NCBI RefSeq assembly: GCF_901709675.1
Contig: NC_051098.1
Span: forward strand, 5,344,000-5,407,999
Direction: 5' to 3'
DNA: 64,000 bases
Origin: Syngnathus acus
Taxonomy: Eukaryota; Chordata; Actinopteri; Syngnathiformes; Syngnathidae
Part shown: positions 48,691-62,009 of the stretch, piece by piece
Position numbering within the stretch: the stretch's first letter is position 1
Layout: the number at the start of each line of letters is the position of its first letter
The notes under the pieces: generated by a model
What the model saw: only the letters and a program-made list of their open reading frames with translations
Databases searched by the model: none
Told to the model about the DNA's origin: nothing
Made by a program: the position numbers and the translations under genes

Positions 48691-51600
48691 AATGTTGTAG
48701 AAGTGATCATTTCAAAATCTAAATACTTGCAGAGAATCATAGAAAGAAAGTGTTCAAACATCTATTTTTTTCCTAGCATTTTAAATTCATTCCGATAATT
48801 ATGAGTGCAGTCAATAATGGTATAACTATGTTATTTCAGACATGTACAGTACTGACAGTTTGAAAGTCAGACATGCTCGTTAAAGGTCAGGAGTCTTAGT
48901 TCAAGAAAGTGTGCATTTAATTACACGTTAGATTTGGAGACAGTCACTTATTGAGATTTCATTTGTGTCTGATGATTCGTAACAAGAATATACTTTGTTA
49001 AATAGACTTTGTTAAATGGGGTTGCCACTGAATTTAATGGTAGTCATATAGTTGCAAAGCCATACGACTGGATTCAGAAATATACTCACACACTGTATAT
49101 CAATACACTCATAGATTCTCTTTGTAAATTAACTGTGCTGCTGCTGCCCCCTGTGGCTCAAACTAAGTAATTCAGAAACAAGACAGACAACAAAGATTTA
49201 AAGGAAGGTCAAGGTTGTTTGTTTATCAATATGTATCCACTCTTATACATTTATGAAGTATGTAAAAAAATTATTATTATTATTTTTTTTTTAAATGACC
49301 GTAATCCAACCTCTTTCCGTCCCCCAAAATGCTCAAAATGAAAGCGCATTGCTGTACACAATATACAACTGGATGGGAAAAAAGCATAACAATGAGTGAC
49401 TAACAATAAGTGACTTGAAATATAGTGCTTATCTTTTCCAAGCCATTGAGAAAATAGATGAACAAACCATCAGTAGCATTACAATTCAAATTCCCATAGA
49501 ATTGGTTTCTTCTTTTCAACACTGTGTATGTTTGTGTTACATCTTACTTAGAGGAACTAGAATTACTCAGTGTTGGTACTGTATGTGTCTGTGGGTGCAC
49601 GCTTGCTCTTCTACCCACTCTCTTGGCCCGCATGGTGTTTCTCCAAATCTTTGATTGTTTGCAGTGTTGGTGCATATGCTGGGGGGCATGGAACGGTGTC
49701 TCAAATGTGCAGTTTTTCAGAGTACCACCCCTTTCTAAACTAACTGAAACACACTCACGCAGATCTGAGTATGCATGAATCACACATGACATATTGACGT
49801 TACATAACATCCGCACCGCACGTTCACATTCGAACCATTATACAAAAGACTTCTCTGTAAACAAACAGAAGTCTCTTGCAAGCTTTCTCATCACTGTTTT
49901 CGATCCACTGGCAATTCCTACAAGGAGTTGTTAGGGGCTATCAGAGGTTATGAGAAGCAATGAGTGATATCAAGGTTTTTGTTGCAGTGAGAGTAGATTC
50001 TTTATCCCAGAAATGCACAAGACTACTCTGAAAAAAAATCTCTGGCATTTAAATGAGGGCTGATATTTTTACAGTACTATGACCTTTCAAGGGGAAGCAA
50101 AACATGATGGTTCTGTTTGAATTGGCAACAGATTAAGGGGTGAAAGAAGCATGTTTCAAATAAGGTTAAAATTGTAAGAAAAAATACTTGCTACAGATAA
50201 ACATGACCCAGGAAGTCAAGCAAACAAACAGGAAGTGGGGAAAAAGATAAAAGGAAACAGTGGTGGGCTGGAGTAGAGGCAGCGAGTAGGATAAAAATAA
50301 ATAGGGGGATATCAAGTTTAATAAAAGAAAGAAACTCAGTACAGCACAAGCACTGCAGTGTTTTGTTCAGTTTCCGGTGTTTACGCAGTTTCTTGTGTGT
50401 GTGCATGGAAAAGAATTGCATATTGTGCCATACATTTTTACATGAATACAATTTTACTCAATGCAAAATCTCTAATTAATAGGATTAAAAAAACATCTAG
50501 TGCCTTCACTTATGTCCCACTGAAATCAGTTAAATGACGATGAATGAAGATTATTCTCTTGCATTAAACTAATCATTCAACTTACTCTTTACAAGTTAAT
50601 TACAAATTATGTGATTAATCACAGTCAAATATTTTCATCAGCTTACAGTTTTAGTTTGTGTCTTTTTTGAGTTAGGAACAGCTGAGTAATGACTGAAATA
50701 ACACCCAAGTTAGCTTTAATACATGCTGACTGAGTTTGCTATCCCACATTTCCATGCAGTGCTTAATATGGCTGACCAAGAATATGTAAACTACAGGAAG
50801 GTGGCTATGAAGATTGTGTATCTCCTCATTTACTTGACTACTCACTGACGGGCCGAGCGTTTTGACTCACCATACTAACTCAGCCAGTCATAATGTGACC
50901 TTTCTGTCACAGTTTTGATTACACCATTTCCAAATCGCAGCCTTCCATTTAACTCCTCAGGGGCCAATTATTTATATGTACTTCCATATGACGAATTTAT
51001 AAAGGCACCACTATTCAAAATAAGGGCAATTTTATGCAAGAGCTGCATTTTGCTTATTTTGTTAAGTTTGGTTAACTAAGCTAAGCAAGATGGTATGACA
51101 TTTGCTGTAGTTTTACTCAGATTCAGATTATTACTCTGACACTTACCCTAAAAGTATTTGCAATCAACTCTGCAATTGGAAACAGGAGGGGGTTGCTTCC
51201 CACCAACTGCCATAATTTCACTTGTGAAAAAAAAAAGCTGATTGCAGTTTTCCTCGTACGACCCTACCTGACCTACCCTACCTGGTTGGGGCCCGACCAA
51301 GTTTGTCTATATAAAAATTAAACTCCACAGTGCAAGATCTACTCACTTTAAACAAAGACAGCATGGAGAGCGTAGTTGTAACTGTTGCTGAAGGTCCGAT
51401 TATCTAGCCTCACTGCTGTCTTTCCAGTCACCAAGGTTGCAGAGCGCTCTACTGGGAGAACCTTTCGGACTCACGTGGGCGGAATGTATTTACTTGCTTG
51501 TGCAGCTGGGGGCTTATTGCAAGAAATTGACAGTGTGGGAAAAAGGACAAAAAAAAGGACATTTTCTATTTAGATGATTGAAGAAACCCAAACTTGATAG

Positions 51601-52518
51601 TTAACTCACATAAGTTTAGTGTTGCAAAGAAATAAATCATTTTCAGTCACATAATTCAGAAGTTTGCCTCAGCAGAAGAAAACCCCACACATCTAAATCT
51701 GTTCACCAAAAAATCCTGTCTACATTCAGTGAAAAATACCTGTGGTCTTTTGTGGTCTCAATTTGCATTCTAACAGCCACAACATGTGCCAACAATGTCA
51801 ACATTTGTGTATTTGCATGTGCTTCCTCACCACTTTCAATTGCCACAAGTGTTATTCTGTCAAGGTCTGTCATTGCTGATTGATGTTACACAACTCAACA
51901 CAAACTCATACCAACCAACACCTGCCTCACACCAATTAATTCAAGAGATGTTGGCAATCGGTGCCAAGATGGTGCTTCAAAGAGGGAAACTAATAGTTAA
52001 TTTATATTCTACAACCAGAATACTGTGTTGAGAGTAATGGGGTGGCATAGAGCATATTATTGTAATTAGATTTTTGACTTGATTTCCTCTTTAAGGCACC
52101 TTGTGGTGATAACAACCCAGGTGAACTAAAGTGAACTTTCTTCACCAATGCTCTGTATGACTAACATTGATCATTTCTTTATCAGCATTCACAAAAACAA
52201 TGTAAAAATTACTTTGTATATATTGTCTGTTTCGGGAATGTGTGTGTGCGTGTGTGTGCGCGCATGTAAACGAGCTACTACGTATCTTTTTTCATAACGT
52301 GGTGAGTAAACATAGACTTGCTTCATCCAAAGCATCAAATTTATCAATGGCAATATTTACCATCACTTATGACAAAAAACTGGGGCAAATACTGTATACC
52401 TTTTGAGACGAATTTCCCCAACCTACCTTTTTCCATTAGGATGACTCACATTTTTCCAAGAAATAACCCGGCTGTCTAATCAGTGAAAATGTCATTTTGG
52501 ATCTGGTACAGCTGCATA
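48691..52518. other. Intergenic sequence
   Basis: Contains an ATT/T-rich run at 49269-49295 and a GT/GC tract at 52238-52262. No gene supported. Confidence 0.4.
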
Positions 52519-53085
52519 TCATATTGCAGTAGAGCGGCAATATGTGACATTTACATTGATTGATGTGTGACTGTCCAATGACAACATGAATGACGAAATA
52601 TGGTCTCCCTTTTGAGTTATTGTGTTTGAGTTATTTGGGGACTTATCCTTTACAAGAAGCTGCATGATGAAAGCTGTGGTGTGCTTTTCAAATACTATTT
52701 TCTCCTTGCTGGCATGTATATTTGCTTCACGAGACGATATGTCCTTCTCAGCATCTCTGCAGGCTATAGAATTCTTTTCGTTTGACCAAAACTGCATCCC
52801 CAAACTGGTCTGCGTGACCCATCTTTATCTCCCCCGTCGTGGCTTCATATACGTATTGGCACATATGTATAGCTCGGAGGGCTGCATCTGTATACTGCAC
52901 CTCCAGGCCAAGACTAAGCTGAGCAAAGCAGCCAATCATCACATTTTGTCACAACTGAGTGGTTGGCTCAGATTTCGCTCCATGAAGCTGGTCATAGCCA
53001 CATGCAGCTGCCCTCCTTTGATGGAATAATCTGCTTCACTTTGTCCATAATTTCTTCCTCACGCAGAAGGCATGAATAAGTCATT
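52519..53085 (-). pseudogene. Possible decayed coding remnant (unidentified)
   Basis: Three minus-strand blocks in different frames read like protein. Near 53070-53000 is SCLLREEEIMDKVKQIIPSK. From 52942 to 52748 a 64-codon frame contains FAQLSLGLEVQYTDAALRA and TTGEIKMGHADQFGDAVLVK. From about 52770 to 52519 a shifted frame contains REANIHASKEKIVFEKHT. Consecutive blocks joined by frameshifts and without splice sites would fit a processed pseudogene or a transposon relic. I recognise no family. It could be chance. Confidence 0.3.
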
Positions 53086-56000
53086 ATGGTTGAGTTGCGT
53101 CAGTTAAGACACGCAGAGTCAACAATACATCCTAATGGCAAAATGGTCGATCGATTTTTGTGTTTTATATCTCTTGAAGCTATAAAAGTTTAAAAATTAT
53201 GGCGTGACAACCTGACATGGTGAATGTTTTTTTCTTGAATAGCTCATGAGTTTACGTTTTCATCAATTATGCATCCATCCATCCATGTTTTATGGTACAT
53301 TTCCACCAAATGCAAATTTACCCTTTCCCATTAAAGTCAATGCAATGGTGAAGTGGTGTCAAATGGCAACAGGCAATGAGAAAGGCGCGTCTAATGTGAT
53401 TTGAACGGATGAGCAAGCGAAACAATTGACATTGAACAATTTGCTCAACATGAATACAAATAAAGTCCCACTCATCAAAAATGAATATGTCAGTGTAAAT
53501 GCAATGCATGGCGTACTGTCATGCAAAAGAAAAATACTAAGCATGATTTTGAAATCAACGCAAACCGAAGAATAGGCATACACATATGGCCTCGCACCCT
53601 TTTTGCAATCAGAGTCCAGCATATCCAATTCAACCTCAATCTGTAGTCACGCTGAGCTTTTCTATCAGTCCTGCACGAGACTGAAGACGGACAGCAAAGC
53701 AGTTAGTGTATATGGTATTACAGCTAAACCAAGTTTGACGTTGCACAGTGATACCAATTCAATCTTATTGATTAGCGCATTTTTTATTCTGAGATATGAT
53801 AAAAAATTAAAGTACCTCAAAAAGTACCTCTTGGAGCCATGACTTGACTGTTCCCACTATACAGTATGTTTGGAATGTTAAAGAAAACTCACACACGGTG
53901 AGAACAAAGTAACTAATTCCACACAGGAAGGCTGCAGCCTGAAGGCAACCTTGATATTAAAGCCCAGACTAAGTCAAGGAATGACAACCAGTTGGTGTTT
54001 TGTACAATGTCCTTGCAAGCATATTAATGTTTCTTCAGTCCTGATTGCAGGTGAGTGAATAGAAATCTCTTTGGTCCTTGGATGAAACTTTGCACGAACA
54101 CAAAAGATAAAAAACATTTCTATTTTTACAGGCCAGTGTCACATGTCATGTCTACTCTTAATGGGAATGATGAGCAATGGGGATCAACTTCAAGATAATG
54201 AAATTTCAAACATGTCTATTTAATCTGTCCAGGGTCCATGAATCCATGATGGCCAATGTGATTTACTAGCATTCGTTTTTTTTGTAATATTATTAAAGAA
54301 ATATTGACTCTGAACCACTCCAGATGGTGTACGTGGCAGAGTTGTGTGCTGTTGTATTGCGTTTTTGTAAAGTAGCCTATTGTTGGTTTCTAAAACAGTG
54401 ATTAAATGGTGGATTAAACCAGGCAAGTCACCATCAAATGCCCAGATATCAAATGCATGGCTCACTTCTTCTATTTTCTGCAGCTTTGTGAGGCGGTATT
54501 TCTGTAAGACTATTTCGAAACTTGGCACTTCATTGACATTATATCCTCAGACGTAATTGGAGTAAAACAGGAAAGAAAAAAAAACAACAGCTCATTTCCT
54601 CGTTTATAGCTTTTTGTATCATTTCCAATTGTAGCTTGAAGCTTCATTAAAGACATTATGAGATTGTGTTTTCTCTAGAGCCTAGAGGGCAAACACCTAT
54701 TGCATACAGCTTGAGAATAAGAATTGCTCATTTTGTGGAGAAAATTATATATGCCGGATCCACTGGAAATCAGAACAAAGACATCTACATTGGCTTACTT
54801 TGTCTAAAAATAAATGAGGGGAGACGAGTGGCAGATCAGATTTCTGTCACCAGTCTGTGATGCTGTGGTTCATATTTTAAACACTAGGTGACAGTAAGAC
54901 ATTTCAGAGCAGTGACATATCTTTGTGACATAGGAACTGAAAGGGAAAGGAAAAAGTCATGGGGAGGGAGACTGAATAGATAAAACCAAATGTATATTGC
55001 AATATAAGCCGATCCTAAAAAGATCAGGTTTTGTTGCTACTTTCAAAGACACAAATCAATTTCAATTTGCCACACCATCTGCATTTGTCTCCCTCTCAGG
55101 CCAGAAATTTCATGTCATTTCTTATCTTTACTGCCCCCCTGCAGAAAGTCTTCGAAGATTTTTTTTCCTCACGCTTGTCTATAATCACAGACACCGGTAG
55201 GACAACACGCCAACAGATCACTCAAAGCTTGCTTCTCTACAGCTAATCAGGACAAGCGGTACACAAATTGGTGCTATGGCGCTATATGTTATTGGCGTAA
55301 TAATACATACATGGACAAGCTTGATTTGGTCTGTGAATAAAAGGATTCATCTAGGACACATTTGTGGATGTGTCAGTCCAATGTGACAAGCTTAAACCTA
55401 TCATCACAGAACCTTAAGTGTGACTATTAACCGCACTATTTACCGCAGCCATATAGTGGCACGAGTGCTCATGACAGCTGGCAAAACGCCTTGTTGACAT
55501 CAAAGAGTGTTCTCTGCATCCTGACTGAACAAAGAGGACGTGGGAGGTGGAGGCATAGTCAAGAGTGAGTGCAGTCTTGCCCACTTTTGAGTGAGACAAA
55601 TTATACATTTGAAGGATTTATTTTAAATCCTTCACCCAATGATACTACATATTATGTCACATTAAGGGAGCTAACGATGCGCCAAGTGCTTCTTCATTTT
55701 GAAGTTTCAAGTACACCATTTCTTTCTCGAGAATTTACAACTTCCAATAAATTGTGCATTGTCCTGCATGATTGTTGCAGTACTAAAATGGAAAAGTTCC
55801 TTCAAAATAATTTTTTTCTACCCCTAAGTGTTGGAATGACATCTTTTCAAAAAGCTCCCATTGTGACAGCAACCTTGGTAAGCTATTGTGTTGCAAAAAA
55901 AAAAGCACTTTTGCTTCTTCGAATCAGATCTCATTAATATGCTGCTTGAGAGTCCAAATACTGATGGTCTGTCATTCATGAGACATGAGACGTCAAGTCA

Positions 56001-57198
56001 TTCCTCAGTGAGAAAGACGCAGTTGCCAACGTTGCTTGACGTGGAATGGAAATAGAAACCATTGGACTGAATATGCATGAAAAAACTATGAGCAATTCGA
56101 CTCAATGGTTGTTTTGAAGTCAATGCCACATTTCCAGAGGAATTGGAAAGTGGAACACCATTCCTCCATTACTTCCGTGGAACACATTCATGTAACGTGT
56201 TCTGACTCACTTTTGTGTGTCAGTCATTGAAAGCTGGTTTGATATTGAGACAGGTGGATCCAAAAGTATGCAATCTACTGAGAGAAAAGTTCCATGTACG
56301 ATTAATACATAGTTGGCAGTCAGGCAAAAAAACAACAACACCTAATCAACCACCTGAATTGCAAAGCTCTAACAAGGCAGCATAGAAACTGAGCTACCAC
56401 ATAATTTCATTCATTCATTCATTCAACATGTTGAATAGTGACAGGCAGGAGCTGATTGGCTAAAAGAAAAACAAGAAGGGGCAGGACAATTTGAGAATGG
56501 CAAATGATCAAAGAGAGCAAATAAAGACTCACAAAGAGAGTTCAGGAAATGTCAAATCCAAAATATGAAACGGTGTGAAAAGCCAACAGGCCAAATGGGA
56601 CTTTGACAGGAAAAAAAACAACAACTATAAAACATAACCTTCTCCGTGGAAAAAAATGTAGTAAAGTGAAGTTGTAGTTGGAGCAAAGCAAATTAGTCAT
56701 TAAGTGTTATTTTCACTACATCCAAGTACCGGAGGAATTTCCTAAGTATCTACAGTACATAATGTAGGTGTAACGCAATAATCCTATTGTGCTCTGCAAC
56801 GTGTAAACAGGATTAGGAATTGACTATTTTTGTTGCTACTCATAAATATAATCCCCAATGTGCTTTTATTTAGAATAAACTCAATCGTCAGGTTATAGCC
56901 ACCGGTGTAATTGTGTATTTTTTTAGCTTATAAGTATTTTACTTTAGCTGCAGCATCATGGAATAAGTGAAGAAAAAGGTAAAATTGTTGTTTACTCAAT
57001 TTGCCCCCATTTTGTGCATGTCAGTGTTTAATTCAAAAACCTGTAGCTGCGCTTATCTAGGCAGTGAAATGTAGCTGTTGCTACTCTCCCTTGCCAAACT
57101 AATCCCCAAAGTTTTGAATAAACAAAGTTTCTGAGAAATTATACAGTTCATTAATAATCTGTCAGATACACAGTAAAACCTTAATGGAAAAATGGAAA
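53086..57198. other. Intergenic sequence
   Basis: A short (CCAT)n at 53272-53285 and an (ATTC)n at 56409-56425 are the only clear repeats. The 102-codon minus frame at 54220-54528 and the 122-codon frame at 55569 have no start, splice or similarity support. Confidence 0.4.
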
Positions 57199-57245
57199 TT
57201 AATAATAATGCCAACTGTTATGTAAACAATTGGCATTATTATTAA
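57199..57245. repeat. Perfect 16-bp-arm hairpin
   Basis: TTAATAATAATGCCAA (57199-57214) and its exact complement (57230-57245) flank a 15-nt loop. It is AT-rich. The arms are shorter than those of typical microRNA precursors. Confidence 0.85.
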
Positions 57246-58201
57246 CTGCAGACACAATGTTTAGAATATTGGCATGTAACATTAGAAACTATCATACATG
57301 AACAAAAAACAAATAAACTGCTCCTAAAACAAAACTAAATAAATTTACTGTTACTATCGATGCATTGATTGACTTTATGCATCAACTTATATTTAAAAAG
57401 TATGGTCTGTAAGTAGTTCATGGGGGGGAAGTGATTATGGAAACTCTTACTGTTTATGTCTGTTTTTCACTTTACCGTTGGTGGTCGACCAAAAGAAAAC
57501 AGTTATCCACAATACATGAGTAAAGGAAATCCTTGTCTTGTGGATATATTGTGTTTTTCCGCTAGATAGGAGATGAACTGATGTGTGGCAAGACAAAAGC
57601 CGTGTTGAGCAGGAAAGAGAGAGATAGAGTCAAGAAGGACGCATTTAATGGAGAAAAGCTTGTTTGGGAGAAAGTCCAAGTCAGAATGAAAGAGGAGATG
57701 AAGGACTGGGGGATAAGAGGCAATCTGATATTCAGCATTGGAGGACTGAATCAGTGGAAGCACACAAAAGAGGCAAAAATACAAAACAAAACAAAAAGAA
57801 GAAATGAAATTGAAGGCGTGCATGTGTTTGTGTGGGAGCAGCTTTGCAACATGTGTCAGTTTATGTAACATTGATTTTTTCCCCTTATGGCAGGCAGGCT
57901 GCATATGTGCATTTGTGGGAGTGTGATGTGTGTGTATTTTACCTTTTGTATATTGTGGCACCAGCACTCAATGTTTCCTCTCTGCTTCAAGGACAGTGAC
58001 AGGAGGGGAACATGAGGATGAGAGACACATAGAAGTAGAATCAATTCAACTCTTCCACTCATTTCACAAGAGACTCATGTTAAACTTCAGTGGCATTGTG
58101 ACGTCCATGTTCCGTTTCTGGCATAAACTAGCTAATCTGACAATGCAATCGTGTGAGTTACTCTTTTTTTTTTCTCTTTTTTATTTTATTTTTTATATAT
58201 A
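57246..58201. other. Intergenic sequence
   Basis: No supported gene. The 154-codon minus frame at 57503-57967 lacks any family feature. T-rich sequence at 58160-58195 leads into the next element. Confidence 0.4.
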
Positions 58202-58705
58202 TACCGTATTGGCCCGAATATAAGACGACCCTGATTATAAGACGACCCCCTCTTTTTCAAGACTCAAGTTTGAAAAAAGACTTTTTGAACACCAAATTTA
58301 ATTTTTATACACAAAATAATTACAGTACATCTGAAATAAATGATCCTGTCGAGCTCTTGAAAGCGGCCGCTCTGAGGACCACGGAAAGCTATTCTCTGAT
58401 TGTGAGCATTTTTTCGGCGATCTTTTTGAGCTCTCCATCTCCGTACATTACACCATATATCACAGCCGCTTTGCAATTGTTTGAAGACTGCTTCATTTAT
58501 CACCATCATCTTGAAGTTTGCATCATAACTTCTCGCTTCGCTTTGGCCTGGGGAGTTAAGTTCAGCACTCGCTTTAAAGATATCTGGGCGCCGTCTAGCG
58601 TTGTGAATGGGTATAAAGTCTAGACCCTGAATGTTAGACGACCCCCACGTTTTCAGTCTTATTTCAATGCAAAAAACACCGTCTTATATTCAGGCCAATA
58701 CGGTA
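58202..58705. mobile_element. 504-bp TA-flanked terminal-inverted-repeat element
   Basis: Ends TACCGTATTGGCCCGAATAT and the complement of ATATTCAGGCCAATACGGTA form about 25-bp imperfect inverted repeats inside TA. Subterminal phrases ATAAGACGACC occur twice at the left, and TTAGACGACCCCC and GTCTTATATT occur at the right. The interior (58260-58620) has one long frame without similarity. It is non-autonomous and probably mobilised by a Tc1/mariner-type enzyme (inference from the TA target). Confidence 0.82.
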
Positions 58706-58770
58706 TATACACACACGCACGCGCGTACGCACGTGCACACGCACGCACGCACGCACACAAACAAACACAA
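58706..58770. repeat. CA/CG compound microsatellite
   Basis: ACACACACGCACGCGCGTAC-type sequence runs into (CACG)n and CAAACA units, directly abutting the 504-bp element. Confidence 0.85.
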
Positions 58771-60945
58771 CATAGTGGTTTGGCAGTGGGGGTGGGGTTC
58801 TTCCCTCCATCTTTCACAGCTGGTTGCTCCCACTGCCAGCTCCCATCATGTGCTCCATTCTCCCATTGACCTTGGACTTGTTTCTTGCACTGTATTGCAT
58901 GAGGGGCTCCACTCCATTTACTTTACTTCTATTGCATTGCCATTCTTGGCCTCCCTCCCCTTTTTATGTATGTTTCACATGATTCTTGATTTCCAGAAAC
59001 ACATTTAATCAATCCTAAAGTGTCCTCATATTTTCATGGACATTTCCACACAACTCAACACATCCACATCACATACTGTCCTTGCTTCTCAATTATACAT
59101 GTGCACATCAATAGATCTGTGGTCACAATTAAGTTGCCCGTGCTCCATAATTTATGAGTCACGGAAGGTTTTCACCTGCCATCCTGATCTGTCAAAGTAA
59201 AACCTTCTTTGGTGCACAATGTGTCACACTAAGCATTTATGAAGAGATAGGTGCAGCAGTGACACAGCAAAAAACTCCTGCAGTGTGCTACCGGAAGACC
59301 CCCTGCTAAGTGTAGTGGCCTACTGCAGGGCTTACTAATTGAAATGACTGAAACCACAGTTAAAACCATACAAAAATATTTATACATAAAACACATTTTA
59401 AATAATAAGTTTAGCATGGAAATATGAATGTGTGCAAAGTGGGACTTATTGGAATATGAAAAATAGTCTGTAGCATGATTTCTGTCAAAAACTGGACTCA
59501 ACTCACACACTGCTACATAAAGCAATGGTCTGCCCACAGTAACTTCACTGCACACAAAAATTACAAAAGCTGAAATGTGTTGACATTGTTATCTGGAGTT
59601 TTGTCTGAGTACCTTCCTTGTCTGTCAGTTTATGCCTCCACCTAGTCTCATCAGCTCTACTCCTCATTTCTTCCAATCACGCTCTTGTTCCACTTGTCCT
59701 GCCTAGATGCGCCTCACTGTCGAACCTCTGGATGGAGTCACACATCACGTCTGTCACAAAAGCAGATAAACAGGTTTGGGTGGGTGTTGCTGCAAAATAG
59801 TAGAGGATCCAAAAGGGCAAGGCAGTGATGAGCCATATTGTGCATGATTCATTAAAGGGAACGAGATGATTTGGAGTGTCAATCACCTGTTGTGATCAAT
59901 ACTCCTGGTATTTTTCTTTAAAACACTTTTATTTTGTTGAAAATCCATGCCCAATTCTCCTTAAAAAAAACTAAATTTTAGTCATAAATCTGTGGGACTA
60001 CTGGTGCAAGATCTGATCAAGTGCAAGAAAGATGCATTGACTCAAAAGGTCTTTTTTCCAAAATGAATAAAATTGTACTTTAGACTGCAAGTTTGTTGTG
60101 CTTGAATTATCATAACTGTGCCCTGTTCGAAATAATGAATTTCGTGATGACTTCTTTGGTTCGCCATATTGCAATGATGCAAAACAACGGCAGTGATGAA
60201 TATGATCTGTAAGTTCCTTCCCGTCAAGTGTACGATTTATATTGCCCATTTCTCCTTCATGCTAAATGCTCAGATCTGTAGCAAAATCACGTCATAAGAA
60301 GAGTAGCTCCCACTGCTTTCTCCCAGCTTGATAGAAAGATAATTTTCTTCCGAAGAATTGTATAACAGAGTTATCGCCAACTTAATAGAGATGGAAATCC
60401 TTCATCCCTGAGGTGATTACATCGCTCAATGGAACCTTTCATCGCAGCATGAGTACGTCTGCGGAAGAGGTCATGTTCGGTGCCACAGAAAACGTTTGTA
60501 CCGTGACTGGGTACATTTACAAAGAAATTCAAAAGCGAATCGTATTATTTGAAAATTATTTGAAGACACTTTTGACCCACCATTTGAAGTAGCACAATAT
60601 TTTTCAAATGCAATACCCACCTCCCGAAGCTTTATGTAATCCTAAAATATATGAATTTAATCAAAGTTTCTGTTGTGAAGTGTGCATGGAATTCTAAAAC
60701 CTTGTTTTTGTTTTTTTGGGATGAATCAATCATACTCAAGGTCCAAGTCCATCTCCTGCCATAAATATTCATCATACTTCAAGTAGATTGACAAGACTTT
60801 GAATACAATCCAGCATGATCGGATAATACCACAAATACACGGTTGGTGTTGATTCCATTACAACCTTCGTAACACATTAAGTGTCTCAAGCACTTGTTAT
60901 TGTAAAGTATTTAAGATAGCTTAAAAAAATCAATGATTGACACCT
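58771..60945. other. Intergenic sequence
   Basis: No gene or recognised repeat. The frames at 59229 and 59998 are unsupported. Confidence 0.4.
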
Positions 60946-61225
60946 CACCAAAATAATTAGATTTTTGTTTTTGTCCCTGTTCAGCACTGCATGTATACAA
61001 GTCTGCAAAACAAAGCCTTGGTATTTCCATGGTTGTTTCAGTCTGTAGAACATATGTTCTTCAATTATTGACAACATTATATTAGAACAAAAATAATTAG
61101 GGTGTGTGTTTTTTTTTGCTTGTTTGTCCCTGTCCAGCACTGCGTGCGTACAAATCTGCAAAACAAAGTCTTGGTATTTCCGTGATTGTTTCAGAGTGCA
61201 GAGCATGTGTTCTATGCGAACGAGA
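60946..61225. repeat. Two-copy tandem duplication (unit about 140-155 bp)
   Basis: Unit 1 (from about 60953) and unit 2 (from about 61089) share AAAATAATTAG, TGTCCCTGT[T/C]CAGCACTGC, TCTGCAAAACAAAG and TTGGTATTTCC, ending in GTGTTCT or ATGTTCT. They differ mainly by transitions and a T-rich insertion in unit 2. The duplication keeps one minus-strand frame open for 143 codons (60886-61317), with the peptide repeated at a 51-residue period. Confidence 0.8.
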
Positions 61226-62009
61226 ACAGTTTTGTGTTTGTGTTTTATACTAGTAAAATTTAAAAACATGTTTGTTATTGTGGTCGTAATTTGCAATGGT
61301 GTAGCAGTGCCCTGCATCCCGAAGGATTGTGTTTAACTGCACAACAATAGACAAACTCATGATCCAAAAGCTGTATTACAATTTTACATGAATGCCAACT
61401 TTTATGGCAAAATGAATGATGTAATAGTGTGAAATTCTCCACTGTGGGACTACAATCACTGTCATACATGTATTAATTTTCTATAGCAATAATAGAATTC
61501 TGCCAAAGTGTTAATTATACAGTAAAGGCAGACACAAGCCACACTGGGATTTCATTTCAATACATGCAAGTCTAACAAGGAGGCTACAGGACCCTGAACA
61601 TCTCTTCATCATCAGACTAGCAAAATAGTTTCTTTAACACAATGCATAAACCAGAGGCGCTTGGTTTATTCAATCTTTTGTTGTTGTTTTGTTCACCCAC
61701 ACATATGCCAAGCATGATTAATAACCTTGCACTTGTTTGTGTTTCAACCTTTCTGTCTGCCCTTTCGAAATCACTGGCCAATCTGCAGGCCAGATGCACA
61801 TTTTGGTGCTTTATCCTTTTAACTGTTCTTTGTCTGTTCAACATAAAATCATATTTGGAAAGACAAGACTAGGTGATATGGTCACTGATTGCTAGAATAA
61901 ACAATTTTTTGTTGATACAACCTAACAAAAAACACAGTCACATGCGATCATTAAAGTACAACTCCAAGTCAATCACACTCCTTGGATAATAACTGGTCCA
62001 GTTAAGAAG
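61226..62009. other. Intergenic sequence
   Basis: No gene or recognised repeat. Confidence 0.4.

Noticed and set aside
54220-54528. 102-codon minus frame beginning MPSFEIVLQKYRLTK
   Set aside because: Its composition looks protein-like, but there are no splice sites, no recognised family and no poly(A) context. Chance cannot be excluded.
58153-58623. 156-codon frame across the 504-bp element
   Set aside because: It starts in T-rich flanking sequence and crosses the terminal repeat, with no recognisable protein features.
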